This document shows positions 18,101-27,000 of a DNA stretch of 64,000 bases, piece after piece. Origin of the DNA: an uncultured Bacteroidales bacterium (GTDB lineage: Bacteria > Bacteroidota > Bacteroidia > Bacteroidales > Bacteroidaceae). The notes beneath the pieces were generated by a model. That model saw only the letters and a program-made list of their open reading frames with translations. It ran no database searches and was not told where the DNA came from. Location of the stretch: the NCBI GenBank assembly GCA_902779085.1, contig CACYZY010000001.1, forward strand, positions 1-64,000, in the 5' to 3' direction. Made by a program: the position numbers and the translations under genes. Every line of letters starts with the position of its first letter. Within the stretch, counting starts at the first letter, position 1.

Positions 18101-19681
18101 TTGAAGGGAGATTCTTTGAATATTGATACTGACATTGAAGAATTCCCACTTCGTGTAGCTGATGTTTTTGTCCCTGATGGTTTGGTTAATTTCTTAGGCA
18201 AGTTACAAGGCAATTTACAGTTGAGAGGTGTTACTGATAAGCCAAGAGTCAATGGCGAAGTTACGATGGACGACGTATCGATTGTTTCTAGACAGGCTGG
18301 CGCACGGTATAGATTGGATAATCGGCCTATTATAATTACTGCTAACCAGATGGTACTAAATGATTTTTCCATCTATACCACAAGCGATAATCCTTTTGTA
18401 GTAAAGGGCGTAGTTGATTTTAGGGATATCTCTAATCCTTCAGCTGTGCTGTCTCTTCGTGCAAATAATTACACTTTGCTTGATGCACCGAAAACGCGAG
18501 AGAGTCTGCTATTTGGCAAAATATTCGTAGATATGAATGCTACGATACGAGGACCTCTTTCTGGTTTGGTAATGCGTGGACAGATGAATGTGTTGGGCGA
18601 TACCAATGCAACCTATGTAATGGCTAACTCCCCACTTACTGTGGAAGATCGTTTGGATGGTTTGGTTACATTCGTTTCCTTCAATGATACGTTGAATTCA
18701 GCAAAGAATGAGCAGAATGCCATGTCATTAGGTGGTTTGGACATGAACATGACAGTACACATCGATGATGCTGTTCGCTTACGTGCTAATCTTACGACAG
18801 ACGGCAGCAAGTATGTTGAACTTCAAGGTGGAGGTGACCTTAATATGTTTTATACACCTCAAGGTGACATGAATCTTACTGGTAGGTACACTCTTTCTGG
18901 TGGTACTATGAAATACTCTTTGCCAGTTATCCCATTGAAGGAGTTTACGTTCACCCAGGGCAGCTACGTGGATTGGCGTGGTGACATCATGAATCCTCGA
19001 CTGAATCTCACGGCATCAGAACGAGTACGTGCTTCTGTAAGTGATGGAGATAATAGCACCCGCCGCACTGACTTTGATGTGTCTGTTTCTATAAAGAATA
19101 CACTGGAAGCACCTGATTTGAGTTTTGATCTGTCGGCTCCTAATGATGGCAATATTCAGAATGAACTACAATCCATGAGTACTGATGAACGCAGCAAGGC
19201 AGCTATTACCATGTTGGCAACGGGTATGTATATGGGTAATAGTGGGGCAGGAAGTGGTTTGACGATGGGTGCTGCTCTTAACAGTGTCTTGCAAAGCCAA
19301 ATTAACTCGTTGGCTGGTTCTGTGTCAAATGCATCGTTTAGTGTGGGTATAGAAGATCGAGAACTGAATACAGGGGCTACTCAAACTGATTATACATTCC
19401 GCTATTCACAACGTTTCTTTAATGACAGAGTGCAAATCATAATTGGTGGCAAGATATCTACAGGAAGTAACGCTACCAATGATATGGATTCGTTTATTGA
19501 CAATGTTTCGTTGGAATATCGTTTGGATAGCGGTGGTACTCGTTATATACGTGCATTTCATAATAAGAACTACGAAAACTTGCTGGAGGGTGAGATTACA
19601 GAAACAGGTGTTGGTTTCTTGTATAGGAAGAAGCTTGACAGCTTGAGTGATTTGTGGATGTGGGCACGAAAAAAGAAATGA
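15173..19681 (+). CDS. tamB: TamB-like inner-membrane/periplasmic protein
   Basis: 1502 residues. One N-terminal membrane segment (~13-37, VLLWLFLVPIGLFLTLMVLLY) is followed by a very long periplasmic region of repeated beta strands, typical of AsmA/TamB (DUF490) proteins. The C-terminal ~400 residues carry the TamB domain (TLSGGTMKYSLPVIPL, then a conserved region ending in the terminal beta pattern). Family role: a hydrophobic groove bridging inner and outer membrane for lipid transport, working with a TamA-like barrel. The next gene encodes such a barrel and overlaps by ATGA. Confidence 0.88.
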   Translation: MFDIRNLVGNWKKVLLWLFLVPIGLFLTLMVLLYVPPVQNFVCKKVAAVASESLGMDISLGRVDLRFPLNLLVHDVQAVQQGDTLLDVASLNVRVKAWPLLKGKVDVMKAELSDAKLNTASMIEGVLVKGNVGNLSLVSHHVDLNTQEAFIDDLSLADAQVYVSYADTVPSDSISEPVNWVIRLEQLKLSQVGVDFEMPLDTLSLSTFINEAELKDGLVDLANERYEIQNFVLDGKRLSFDFGEDLRRNKADGIDPSHLTLYNLHMDVDSILYQAPDIRAIINGLSLFERSGFEVSSMTGRFTADKGGMYLDDLRLLTPNSEASVNAKMPLVNGQWSKTNELTARINARIGKEDLLMLASKDLLDDNFRKHYPIHPLVLRATVSGNLQRLNITQLNANLPGALSLNSSGQMYQITDSLARNGQMTLNAQTGDVKFLLGLAGIHPDNLSVTIPDSIRMAGNFYIDGSKLTSQLNVVEGKGNASLIGSYNLLSEDYEADVRIDSLRIDHFLPHDSIYLFSGHVIAKGKGVDFASPQSTGQFEAIVNQIQYKEMDIRNISADGSLQNSRLSMNLQADNDLFRLSGNGRMRMDVPHFNGNVDLQVDDVNLYKLGLASKPLDKPFALHITGVARRDSAQFDITGGDLDLRLKSLTTIDKLLADGRHFDEILNKQIESRQLNHAELRAALPAGGLRIRAGKDNPLSDYLKTEGISFDNVLVNYGFTPEMGINGRASLHGLRVDSLQLDTIYLTLRQDTSHLALQGGVINGPRNPQYVFHAYLDGDIRSKDVNMNINYIDGKGKTGLQLGFNAQPVVNGGRNGGANGLLVYLTPDEPIVAYRKFLFNENNNWLYLHQDKRLYANIDMKSDEGLRFRMRSDRSDTISLQNMTVELSRLKLQELSSILPYMPELGGLITVDATYLQSATSMQVSAESMIDSLTYEHKPVGDVNVGLTWLPEGTNKHYLDSYLMLDDEEVVMASGTLKGDSLNIDTDIEEFPLRVADVFVPDGLVNFLGKLQGNLQLRGVTDKPRVNGEVTMDDVSIVSRQAGARYRLDNRPIIITANQMVLNDFSIYTTSDNPFVVKGVVDFRDISNPSAVLSLRANNYTLLDAPKTRESLLFGKIFVDMNATIRGPLSGLVMRGQMNVLGDTNATYVMANSPLTVEDRLDGLVTFVSFNDTLNSAKNEQNAMSLGGLDMNMTVHIDDAVRLRANLTTDGSKYVELQGGGDLNMFYTPQGDMNLTGRYTLSGGTMKYSLPVIPLKEFTFTQGSYVDWRGDIMNPRLNLTASERVRASVSDGDNSTRRTDFDVSVSIKNTLEAPDLSFDLSAPNDGNIQNELQSMSTDERSKAAITMLATGMYMGNSGAGSGLTMGAALNSVLQSQINSLAGSVSNASFSVGIEDRELNTGATQTDYTFRYSQRFFNDRVQIIIGGKISTGSNATNDMDSFIDNVSLEYRLDSGGTRYIRAFHNKNYENLLEGEITETGVGFLYRKKLDSLSDLWMWARKKK

Positions 19682-22044
19682 CGATGAATAAGATAAAGTT
19701 CATAGTATTGTTACTGGTGACATCAATGATTTGTGCATGTTCTGTCACTAAAAACTTGCCAGAAGGTGAGGTGCTGTATGTTGGCCAGAAACCTATGCAG
19801 ATTCAAGGCGATGACAGCCTCAGTAATGTGGGTGTAGTAGCATTAGAGGAAGTGAAGGCTGCGCTTGCTACAGCTCCAAACAATGCTTTTCTTGGGAGTT
19901 CGTCTGTACGAACACCATTTCCAATAGGTCTTTGGTTATATAATGCCTTTGCTAAAAGTGAGAGTGGTTTGGGCAAATGGTTATTCAATCATTTTGCTGC
20001 AGATCCCGTTCTCATTTCTAGTGTTAATCCTGGTATCCGTTCACAGGCAGCTAAAAATATATTACGTGATTATGGCTATTTTCGTGGTAATGTTACATAT
20101 GAAGTGATACCACAGGAACATGACTCCTTACAAGCAAAGGTTCAGTATAAAGTCAGTATGAACCAACCATATTTCATTGATACGGTTTATTACAAAGGGT
20201 TCTCTTCACGCACAATGAGTATTTTCGAACGAGCCCGTAGCCGTTCTTCTATAGTGCCTGGCACTCAGTTCAATATCACAGACCTAAATGCTGAACGTGT
20301 TCGTTTGAGTAATCTTTTGCGAAATGTAGGTGATTATTATTTTCGCCCTGATTATATTACTTATCAAGCAGATACTACTTTGGTGCCTGGAGGAGGTCAT
20401 GTAAGCTTACGTATGGTGCCAATTGATGGAATACCGACCGCTGCGCAGAAGCCTTTTGTTGTTGCCTCTACTACTGTAAATTTCTTTGGTGCAAAAGGGG
20501 AAGCGCCTAATGATTCTACCTCTTACAATGGAGTGAAGATTAATTATTATAACAAAGTGCCTGTGCGTCCTAAGATGCTATATCGATGGCTTGATTACAA
20601 CAACTATCGTATGAAGAGGCGAATGGACGATTCTACAGGTGTAAGTCGTACAGCTCCTCGCAACCGTTATAGTCTGCAGCGACAGACTCGCATACAGGAA
20701 CGTCTTGCTAATTTGGGCATTTTCCGCTATCTAGAGATGCAATATGTGCCTCGTGACAGTACATTGGTGGGTGATACGTTGGACGTGGTGATGAATATGA
20801 TGATGGATAAGCCCTATAGTGTGACGGCAGATTTCAATATGAAGATGAAGAGCAACGACCAGATGGGTCCTGGTGCTTCACTGGGTATAACACGCAATAA
20901 CATATTTGGTGCAGGTGAGAGTCTCAGCGTTATGCTCACTGGAGCTTATGAATGGCAGACGGGCAAAAACAGTTCCTCTGACATGAATAGTTATGAGTAT
21001 GGCATAACAGCAAATCTCATGTTCCCTCGTGTAGTGTTTCCTCGTATTGGAAAGCGTGAATACGATTTTCCTGCCACCACTACTTTCTCGCTGTATGCCA
21101 ACCAGCTAGTACATCCCAAGTATTATCATATGAGGGCTTTTGGCGGTAGTGCTACTTATGAGTTCCAACCTACGAGTAAGTATAAGCACTCGTTAACTCC
21201 CCTTAAACTTACTTATAATACCACTACTCATCAAACAGATGATTTTTGGGAACTCTTCAACCAAAATCCTGGTTTGTACGCAAGTTTGAGTGATCAGTAC
21301 ATACCCCAGATGGAATACTCTTTGACATTTGATGATTCAAAAGTGCGTGGAGTCAAAAATGTTAAGTGGTGGCAAGTTACATTTGCCTCAGCTGGTAATG
21401 TTACGGCAGCCATATATAAGTTAGCTGGCAGAGATTGGAAAGAACGTGAAAAGAAATTCTTAGGGTCACCTTTTGCACAGTTCCTTAAATTGAATACTGA
21501 GTTCAGATACCACTATGTGCTAAACAACGATATGATGCTGGCTATGCGTGCCGCAGGAGGTGTCGTATGGGCATATGGCAATTCTCTCTATGCTCCGTTT
21601 ACTGAGTTGTTCTATGTGGGCGGTGCTAATAGCGTTAGGGCTTGGCCTGCTCGTCGTATTGGGCCTGGTGCTAATACGCCCGATAAAGATAACCGTTTCT
21701 TCTTCATGCATGTTGGTGATATGAGACTCGAAGCCAACATTGAATTCCGTTTCCGCTTGTTTGGCGATTTGCACGGTGCATTGTTTCTCGATGCTGGCAA
21801 TGTGTGGAACTTGCGTAACCATGAGAATGAGGAAGCTGAACAGCTCAGATTTAAGAATTTATTTGATCAGCTGGCATTGGGCACAGGTTTAGGCTTGCGC
21901 TATGACCTCGACTTTCTGGTGTTCCGTCTGGATTGGGGTTTAGGCCTGCATGCTCCATATGATACAGGTAAGAAAGGTTATTTCAACATGCCGAAGTGGA
22001 ATGATGCGATGGCGTTACATTTCGCTATTGGCTATCCGTTCTAG
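19678..22044 (+). CDS. tamL: TamL-type outer-membrane barrel lipoprotein (BamA/TamA family)
   Basis: 788 residues from the ATG overlapping the tamB stop; ATG 19684 is an alternative. A lipoprotein signal (lipobox ICAC, C21) is unusual for Omp85 proteins but is the Bacteroidota TamL feature. POTRA-like segments (~100-430) precede the 16-strand barrel (bacterial surface antigen domain). The barrel contains FYVGGANSVRAWPARRIGPG, equivalent to the conserved L6 loop, and ends with the terminal aromatic IGYPF. It partners with TamB in outer-membrane biogenesis. Confidence 0.88.
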   Translation: MTMNKIKFIVLLLVTSMICACSVTKNLPEGEVLYVGQKPMQIQGDDSLSNVGVVALEEVKAALATAPNNAFLGSSSVRTPFPIGLWLYNAFAKSESGLGKWLFNHFAADPVLISSVNPGIRSQAAKNILRDYGYFRGNVTYEVIPQEHDSLQAKVQYKVSMNQPYFIDTVYYKGFSSRTMSIFERARSRSSIVPGTQFNITDLNAERVRLSNLLRNVGDYYFRPDYITYQADTTLVPGGGHVSLRMVPIDGIPTAAQKPFVVASTTVNFFGAKGEAPNDSTSYNGVKINYYNKVPVRPKMLYRWLDYNNYRMKRRMDDSTGVSRTAPRNRYSLQRQTRIQERLANLGIFRYLEMQYVPRDSTLVGDTLDVVMNMMMDKPYSVTADFNMKMKSNDQMGPGASLGITRNNIFGAGESLSVMLTGAYEWQTGKNSSSDMNSYEYGITANLMFPRVVFPRIGKREYDFPATTTFSLYANQLVHPKYYHMRAFGGSATYEFQPTSKYKHSLTPLKLTYNTTTHQTDDFWELFNQNPGLYASLSDQYIPQMEYSLTFDDSKVRGVKNVKWWQVTFASAGNVTAAIYKLAGRDWKEREKKFLGSPFAQFLKLNTEFRYHYVLNNDMMLAMRAAGGVVWAYGNSLYAPFTELFYVGGANSVRAWPARRIGPGANTPDKDNRFFFMHVGDMRLEANIEFRFRLFGDLHGALFLDAGNVWNLRNHENEEAEQLRFKNLFDQLALGTGLGLRYDLDFLVFRLDWGLGLHAPYDTGKKGYFNMPKWNDAMALHFAIGYPF

Positions 22045-22079
22045 AATATAAACTAAAAACTAAAAGCATAAGAACTAAA

Positions 22080-22991
22080 ATGAAACCTACTTTATTTTTA
22101 CTTGCTGCTGGTATGGGAAGCCGCTATGGTGGCTTGAAGCAGCTTGATGGTCTGGGACCTAATGGAGAGACCATCATGGACTATTCTATTTATGATGCAA
22201 TTCATGCTGGCTTTGGTAAGCTGGTGTTTGTCATTCGTAAGGATTTCGAGGCTGATTTCCGTGAGAAGATTATCTCCAAGTACGAAGGCCATATTCCTTG
22301 TGAACTGGTTTTCCAGAGTATCAATGATCTTCCTGAAGGTTTTACATGCCCTGAAGGTCGTCAGAAACCTTGGGGCACCAACCATGCAGTGATGATGGGT
22401 GCACCAGTAATCAATGAACCGTTTGCCGTTATTAATTGTGATGATTTCTATGGCCGCGACAGTTTTGAGGTAATGGGCAAGTGGCTGTCTGCTCTGCCAG
22501 CTGGCTCAAAGAATGTATATTCTATGGTGGGCTTCCGTGTTGGCAATACACTGAGCGAGAGCGGCACTGTAAGTCGAGGTATCTGTGAAACCAATGATAA
22601 TCGTCTGCTTACCTCTGTGGTGGAGCGTACCAAGATTATGCGTCGAGACGGTGAGGTGCAATACCTTGACGATGATGATAAATGGGTGAGCACTCCAGAA
22701 ACTACCCCTGTAAGCATGAACTTCTGGGGCTTTACCCCTGACTACTTCCAGTATAGCGAGGATTACTTCAAGTTCTTCTTAAGCGATGAGAAAAACATGA
22801 CCAACCTCAAGAGTGAATTCTTTATCCCTTTAATGGTAGATAAACTCATCAATGATGGTACCGCTACTTGTGAGGTACTCGACACTACCAGCAAGTGGTT
22901 TGGCGTCACTTATCCGGAAGATCGTCAGAGTGTAGTAGATAAAATCAAGGCTTTGGTCGATGCTGGTGTATATCCCAACAAATTGTTTTAA
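22080..22991 (+). CDS. Sugar nucleotidyltransferase-like protein
   Basis: 303 residues with the NTP-transferase Rossmann signature at the N-terminus: LLAAGMGSRYGGLKQLD (G-x-G-x-R...K). An INCDDFYG motif near residue 120 would coordinate metal and nucleotide. The length and single domain resemble MobA- or GlmU-N-like uridylyl/guanylyl transferases of Bacteroidales. Substrate unknown. It stands alone after tamBL (35-base gap) and before a gene-poor region. Confidence 0.75.
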   Translation: MKPTLFLLAAGMGSRYGGLKQLDGLGPNGETIMDYSIYDAIHAGFGKLVFVIRKDFEADFREKIISKYEGHIPCELVFQSINDLPEGFTCPEGRQKPWGTNHAVMMGAPVINEPFAVINCDDFYGRDSFEVMGKWLSALPAGSKNVYSMVGFRVGNTLSESGTVSRGICETNDNRLLTSVVERTKIMRRDGEVQYLDDDDKWVSTPETTPVSMNFWGFTPDYFQYSEDYFKFFLSDEKNMTNLKSEFFIPLMVDKLINDGTATCEVLDTTSKWFGVTYPEDRQSVVDKIKALVDAGVYPNKLF

Positions 22992-23016
22992 ACAATAAAA
23001 TATTTTTACAATCTAT

Positions 23017-23048
23017 TTTAGATTTGTAAAATAAATGTACTATATTTG
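23017..23048 (+). promoter_or_regulatory. Promoter for a candidate small RNA
   Basis: TTTA (23017-23020), 20 bases, TATATTTG (23041-23048): the -7 box is perfect, the -33 box has one mismatch. It reads into a short non-genic stretch that ends in a clear terminator. Confidence 0.55.
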
Positions 23049-23054
23049 CAGTGG

Positions 23055-23160
23055 TGGTTTATCTATCACTGCTTTTTTCTTTTTAACCTTAAACTAACTG
23101 ATTATTAGAACTATGAAGCTTCTGAAAAGTTCCTTTACTGCGAAGTAAAAGGAACTTTTT
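23055..23160 (+). ncRNA. Candidate ~105-nt small RNA or leader
   Basis: Bounded by the promoter at 23017-23048 and an intrinsic terminator at 23125-23160 (AAAAGTTCC...GGAACTTTT stem with one bulged A, then TTTTT). Near the 5' end CAGTG and CACTG (about 23050-23072) can pair. A tiny frame, MKLLKSSFTAK (23113-23148), ends inside the terminator loop and could be a leader peptide. Downstream there is no plus-strand gene, so a free sRNA is more likely than an attenuator. Confidence 0.45.
23125..23160 (+). terminator. Intrinsic terminator of the small RNA candidate
   Basis: Long A/T- and GGAA-containing stem around the loop TGCGAA, with one bulge, followed by five T. Strong terminator geometry. 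Confidence 0.75.
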
Positions 23161-23175
23161 ATTTCATCACGTATT

Positions 23176-23290
23176 TCATACTGTCTTATTAGCGTCGTTG
23201 ATAATGTTTTGTTGGAAAGGTTTCAGATAGGTCTCGGTGACCTTAATGGACGAATGTCCCATTGATTGAGAGATAATGGCTGGGTTGATG
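23176..23290 (-). pseudogene. C-terminal remnant of a tyrosine recombinase
   Basis: The minus strand encodes INPAIISQSMGHSSIKVTET followed by YLKPFQ and a normal-looking end (NDANKTV, stop at 23176). This is the integrase box with the conserved GHSS histidine and the nucleophile tyrosine. The rest of the catalytic domain is missing: upstream codons give unrelated sequence. A decayed mobile element is the likely source. A plus-strand open stretch at about 23337-23465 may be another fragment. Confidence 0.75.
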
Positions 23291-23556
23291 TTGCAGATAA
23301 AAGCCTTTCCTGCTGCCACAGCACAACCCGGCAAAGTTCTATAATGACCAGATGATGAGCTACAACCTTCCTGAACTGATTGAGGACAGGGTAAAGACCA
23401 GCCAACGTAAGATTGCGCTAACACTCAGGAATACTGAAGGGCAAAACATGTCATTCAGACAATAGAACAATACTATTGTGAAGACTATGACATTACTAAT
23501 GTGATGGCGTAAGAGCTACTAATGTGTATGCGTTGTCTTTAGGATTATTCTTGTTA

Positions 23557-23755
23557 CAGTATCTCCCGTGGGTTGTCGCAGTATCTCCTATGGGCCGTTC
23601 CAGTATCTGCTATGAGTTATCGCAGTATCTTCTATACCCCCATGGCAGATACTGCGTTTACCCGTGGCAGGCTTTGCCGTCACCCATAAGATGCTTCGCA
23701 GACTTTAGTAGCAAGCTTCCCCCTTTCTAATAGCAAACATTCCCGCCGCAGATAG
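23557..23755. repeat. Degenerate tandem array with 22-bp period
   Basis: CAGTATCT recurs at 23557, 23579, 23601 and 23623, exactly 22 bases apart. Weaker units beginning CAG/CAA continue near 23646, 23668, 23712 and 23734, giving about nine units. Units share a CCTATGG/CCCGTGG-like middle. No gene is seen in this stretch; the short frame on the plus strand (23524-23730) simply reads through the repeats. Confidence 0.8.
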
Positions 23756-23869
23756 TAGATATCGGAACAAAAAGTGCTGGCTATTATCCCCGTTTTTTTC
23801 TGTTCAACTGTTCGTTGTTCGGATTTTTCGGCATGTAAAGTTTCTCATATTTCGTGGGATAAAAATAAA

Positions 23870-23903
23870 TTCCTCACGAGGGGAAAATTAATTCCTCGTG
23901 AGG
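23870..23903. repeat. Two 22-bp-spaced TTCCTC-type units
   Basis: TTCCTCACGAGG (23870) and TTCCTCGTGAGG (23892) start 22 bases apart. They differ by inversion of the central CACG/CGTG, so each reads as a near-palindrome. Same period as the other intergenic arrays. Confidence 0.65.
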
Positions 23904-23904
23904 G

Positions 23905-23929
23905 AGAAAAAACTACCAGAATGGGAGTT
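23905..23929 (-). terminator. Candidate terminator of the arg/pro operon
   Basis: On the minus strand AACTCCC (23929-23923) and GGTAGTT (23917-23911) form a 7-bp stem with one mismatch, followed by a T run. It lies six bases after the proC stop. Confidence 0.5.
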
Positions 23930-23934
23930 CCTTT

Positions 23935-24708
23935 TTACATAGAAGCTTTCATAGCATTGATGATAGCAGAAGTAAAGCCATCATGCTCCAATTGGTTGAT
24001 GCCTTTGATGGTGAGACCGCCAGGGGTACATACCTTATCAATCTCTACACTTGGGTGAGTGTCGTTCTGGAGGATTAGTTCTGCAGCACCCTTGACGGAT
24101 TGTGCAACCATTCTTAAAGCTTCAGCAGGTCGTATACCTAACTCAATGCCAGCCTGCATAGCGGCCTGGATATATTTCAGTGCATAGGCTATACCACATG
24201 AGGTGAGCGAAGTGCATGCTGCCATTTTGCTTTCAGGCACCAGCATCGCCAACCCCATCTCATTGAAAATGTCGAGTAGTAGTTTTTCTTGCTCAGCAGT
24301 AGCATTGCGTGAAGCTATGATGGTGGTGCTTTGTAGCAAACTGATGGCAGTATTGGGGATAAGGCGAAACATAGTCATCTCTTTGTAGCCAGTAAATGTT
24401 GCCAGTTGCTCAAAACTGATGCCAGCAGCTACAGATACCACTATTTGATTCTGACGGAGTTTTAATGCATGCAAAACCTCTTCCATCAACCAAGGCTTGA
24501 CAGCCAGTACCACCATATCAGCCTGTTGAGCTGCTTCCACATTGTCGTTAGTGGTCTTGATGGCAGGACATGCTGCCTGCAGCGCATCTAATTTGCCTTG
24601 AGAAGGATTAGATACAATGATGTCATTTGCGGCAACAAAGCTACCTTGCGCTAAGCCTTTGGCAATGGCGCCTCCCATATTCCCTGCTCCTATAATTGCT
24701 ACTTTCAT
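23935..24708 (-). CDS. proC: Pyrroline-5-carboxylate reductase
   Basis: 257 residues. N-terminal Rossmann motif VAIIGAGNMGGAIAKG (4-19) and the C-terminal ProC helical domain with CGIAYALKYIQA and the signature VCTPGGLTIKGINQLE. Catalyses the last step of proline synthesis, NAD(P)H-dependent reduction of pyrroline-5-carboxylate. It is the final gene of the leftward arginine operon and overlaps argD by 4 bases, so proline and arginine synthesis are co-expressed here. Confidence 0.93.
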   Translation of the reverse strand: MKVAIIGAGNMGGAIAKGLAQGSFVAANDIIVSNPSQGKLDALQAACPAIKTTNDNVEAAQQADMVVLAVKPWLMEEVLHALKLRQNQIVVSVAAGISFEQLATFTGYKEMTMFRLIPNTAISLLQSTTIIASRNATAEQEKLLLDIFNEMGLAMLVPESKMAACTSLTSCGIAYALKYIQAAMQAGIELGIRPAEALRMVAQSVKGAAELILQNDTHPSVEIDKVCTPGGLTIKGINQLEHDGFTSAIINAMKASM

Positions 24709-25826
24709 AACACTTTGTTTAGTCTATTGATAAATTCTTCTGCTTCAGCCATGCTTAGGCAGAGTGGAGGAAGCAAACGCAAAACATTCGTGCCACTAGC
24801 GCCCGTAAACACATGTTGCTCATGCAGTAAGTGAAGACGTAGTTCCTTGATGGGTTCTTCAAATTCCAGACCTATCATAAGACCTTTGCCACGTACCTCT
24901 TTGATGCCTTTTACTTGCTTGAGTTGCTCTAGGAGATAAGCGCCTACTTTTGCTGCATTATCCACCAAGTGTTCCTGTTCGAAAACATCAATCACTGCCA
25001 AAGCTGCACTACATGCCAAATGGTTACCTCCAAATGTAGTACCTAGCTGACCATAGACTGGTTTGAACATTGGACTGATGAGTACCCCTGCCATAGGGAA
25101 ACCATTGCCTATACCCTTGGCTACAGTGATAATATCCGGGCGTATGCCACTATACTGATGTGCAAAGAACTTACCCGTTCTTCCATAGCCACTCTGGATT
25201 TCATCTAATATTAAGACGGTACCATATTGAGTGCATGCCTCACGCAAAGCTTGCAAGAAACTATCAGTAGGAATCTTTATTCCACCCACGCCCTGAATGC
25301 CTTCGATGATGACGGCGCACACGTCGCCCTTGGCCAATTCTTGCTGCATTGCCTCTATGTCGTTGAGGGGCAAATAAGTAATGTGGCCATTGGCATTGAT
25401 TGGTGCGATGATCTTAGGATTGTCAGTAGCCTCTACTGCCAAAGATGTACGTCCATGAAAGGCCTTGTTGAAAGATATTACACGTGTTCTACCAGTATGG
25501 AAAGACGCTAACTTCAAAGCATTCTCATTGGCTTCGGCACCACTATTGATTAAGAAAAGGCTATAGTCGTCATATCCGCTAATTTTACCCAAGCGCTCAG
25601 CAAGTTGTTGCTGCAGACGGTTGATAACTGAGTTGGAGTAGAAGCCCAATGTGGCCACTTGCCTGCTAATACTTTCTACATAGTGTGGATGGGCATGACC
25701 AATGGATATCACTGCATGACCACCATACAGATCCAGGTATTCATTGCCTTTGTCATCCCATACGTGGCATCCTTTGCCCTTAACTATGTTTACATCGAAT
25801 AGCGGATATACGTCGAATAGATTCAT
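24705..25826 (-). CDS. argD: Acetyl(succinyl)ornithine aminotransferase
   Basis: 373 residues, class III aminotransferase. PLP-binding lysine K237 in ITVAKGIGNGFPMAG; D208 in LILDEIQSGYGRTGKF holds the pyridine nitrogen; NSGAEANENALK is the phosphate-binding region. In Bacteroidota the pathway is reported to use N-succinylated intermediates, so the substrate may be N-succinylornithine rather than the acetyl form. It lies 3 bases after argC and overlaps proC. Confidence 0.92.
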   Translation of the reverse strand: MNLFDVYPLFDVNIVKGKGCHVWDDKGNEYLDLYGGHAVISIGHAHPHYVESISRQVATLGFYSNSVINRLQQQLAERLGKISGYDDYSLFLINSGAEANENALKLASFHTGRTRVISFNKAFHGRTSLAVEATDNPKIIAPINANGHITYLPLNDIEAMQQELAKGDVCAVIIEGIQGVGGIKIPTDSFLQALREACTQYGTVLILDEIQSGYGRTGKFFAHQYSGIRPDIITVAKGIGNGFPMAGVLISPMFKPVYGQLGTTFGGNHLACSAALAVIDVFEQEHLVDNAAKVGAYLLEQLKQVKGIKEVRGKGLMIGLEFEEPIKELRLHLLHEQHVFTGASGTNVLRLLPPLCLSMAEAEEFINRLNKVL

Positions 25827-25829
25827 TGC

Positions 25830-26798
25830 TCAAAATGCGGATGGTTTGAGTTGCAAACCAACCTTTTCTTCTAAGTTAAACATTAAATTCATATTGTGTA
25901 CGGCTGTTCCACTGGCTCCCTTCAGTAAGTTGTCTATGCAGGAGATAATCAGTAGTTTGTCCCCATGCTTCTCTAAATGAAGCAGACACTTGTTGGTATT
26001 CACCACCTGTTTGAGGTCGATATTCTCTCGTACTACATGTGTGAAAGAGTCGTCTTCATAATAATCTGTAAAGATGCGATAGAGCTCCTCGATCTCCATT
26101 TTCGTCTTCACCGTTACCATAGCGAAGATGCCACGAGGGAAATCTCCACGAACAGGAATGAAATCTATCTCGTGGTCAAAGCTTTGTTGCAGCTGTTGGA
26201 TTGACTGCTTGATTTCTGGCACATGCTGATGCTGGAAAGCCTTATATACGCTGAGGTTGTTGTCTCGCCAACTGAAATGGCTGGTAGCTTGTGGCTTAAC
26301 ACCTGCTCCGGTACTGCCCGTGATGGCGGTTACCATCACGTCGTCATTCAACATCAGATGTTTGGCAAGCGGCAATAAAGCCAACTGTATGGCAGTGGCA
26401 AAACAACCAGGATTGGCCACATGTTGCGCTGAGCAAGTAGCACGACGATTTAATTCAGGCAAGCCATATACGAAATCGTGACTCTCATCCTTCAGGCGAT
26501 AATCCATTGATAAATCAATCACTTTCAACCCTTCCGGCAAAGTATGACTCTCCATGAAACGACGTGTGTCACCATGTCCCATGCAGAAAAACAGTACGTC
26601 TATAGTGTCAAGTGGCAGTTGGTCAGTAAATTCCAAATCAGTCTCACCCAATAATCCACTATGTACGTCAGTTATCTTGCGACCTGCATTACTTTGGCTA
26701 TTAATGAAAATAATCTCAGCCTCAGGATGGTTAATCAACAGGCGAATCAATTCACCTGCTGTATATCCTGCCCCGCCTATAATTCCTATCTTTATCAT
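25830..26798 (-). CDS. argC: N-acetyl(succinyl)-gamma-glutamyl-phosphate reductase
   Basis: 322 residues. NADP-binding IGIIGGAGYTAGELIRLL at the start; catalytic cysteine C132 in ANPGCFATAIQLALLPL; substrate-domain motif VTAITGSTGAGVKP follows. The length fits the ArgC type 1 group. Third reaction of ornithine/arginine synthesis. It follows the PspC gene by one base. Confidence 0.93.
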   Translation of the reverse strand: MIKIGIIGGAGYTAGELIRLLINHPEAEIIFINSQSNAGRKITDVHSGLLGETDLEFTDQLPLDTIDVLFFCMGHGDTRRFMESHTLPEGLKVIDLSMDYRLKDESHDFVYGLPELNRRATCSAQHVANPGCFATAIQLALLPLAKHLMLNDDVMVTAITGSTGAGVKPQATSHFSWRDNNLSVYKAFQHQHVPEIKQSIQQLQQSFDHEIDFIPVRGDFPRGIFAMVTVKTKMEIEELYRIFTDYYEDDSFTHVVRENIDLKQVVNTNKCLLHLEKHGDKLLIISCIDNLLKGASGTAVHNMNLMFNLEEKVGLQLKPSAF

Positions 26799-26799
26799 A

Positions 26800-26988
26800 T
26801 TATTTTTCGTAAGGGATAACTAACCACATGATAAGGTATGCCAGCAAACCAGTACCTGCAAAAATCAACAGCAGAACAAATACCAGTCGCAAAATAGTAG
26901 AGTCTAGTCCGAAATATTTTCCCAAGCCGCCACATATACCGGCTATCATCTTGTCAGTTTTCGATCTTCTTAATTGCTTGTCTTCCAT
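26800..26988 (-). CDS. PspC-domain small membrane protein
   Basis: 62 residues. [20 protein letters not shown] at 9-28 is the PspC signature; a single membrane helix at ~35-57 ([20 protein letters not shown]) follows. Such proteins are linked to envelope stress in other bacteria, often with PspA or regulators. Here it lies inside the arginine operon, 12 bases after argG and one base before argC. Its link to arginine synthesis is unknown. Confidence 0.85.
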   Translation of the reverse strand: MEDKQLRRSKTDKMIAGICGGLGKYFGLDSTILRLVFVLLLIFAGTGLLAYLIMWLVIPYEK

Positions 26989-27000
26989 ATTCTAATTCTT

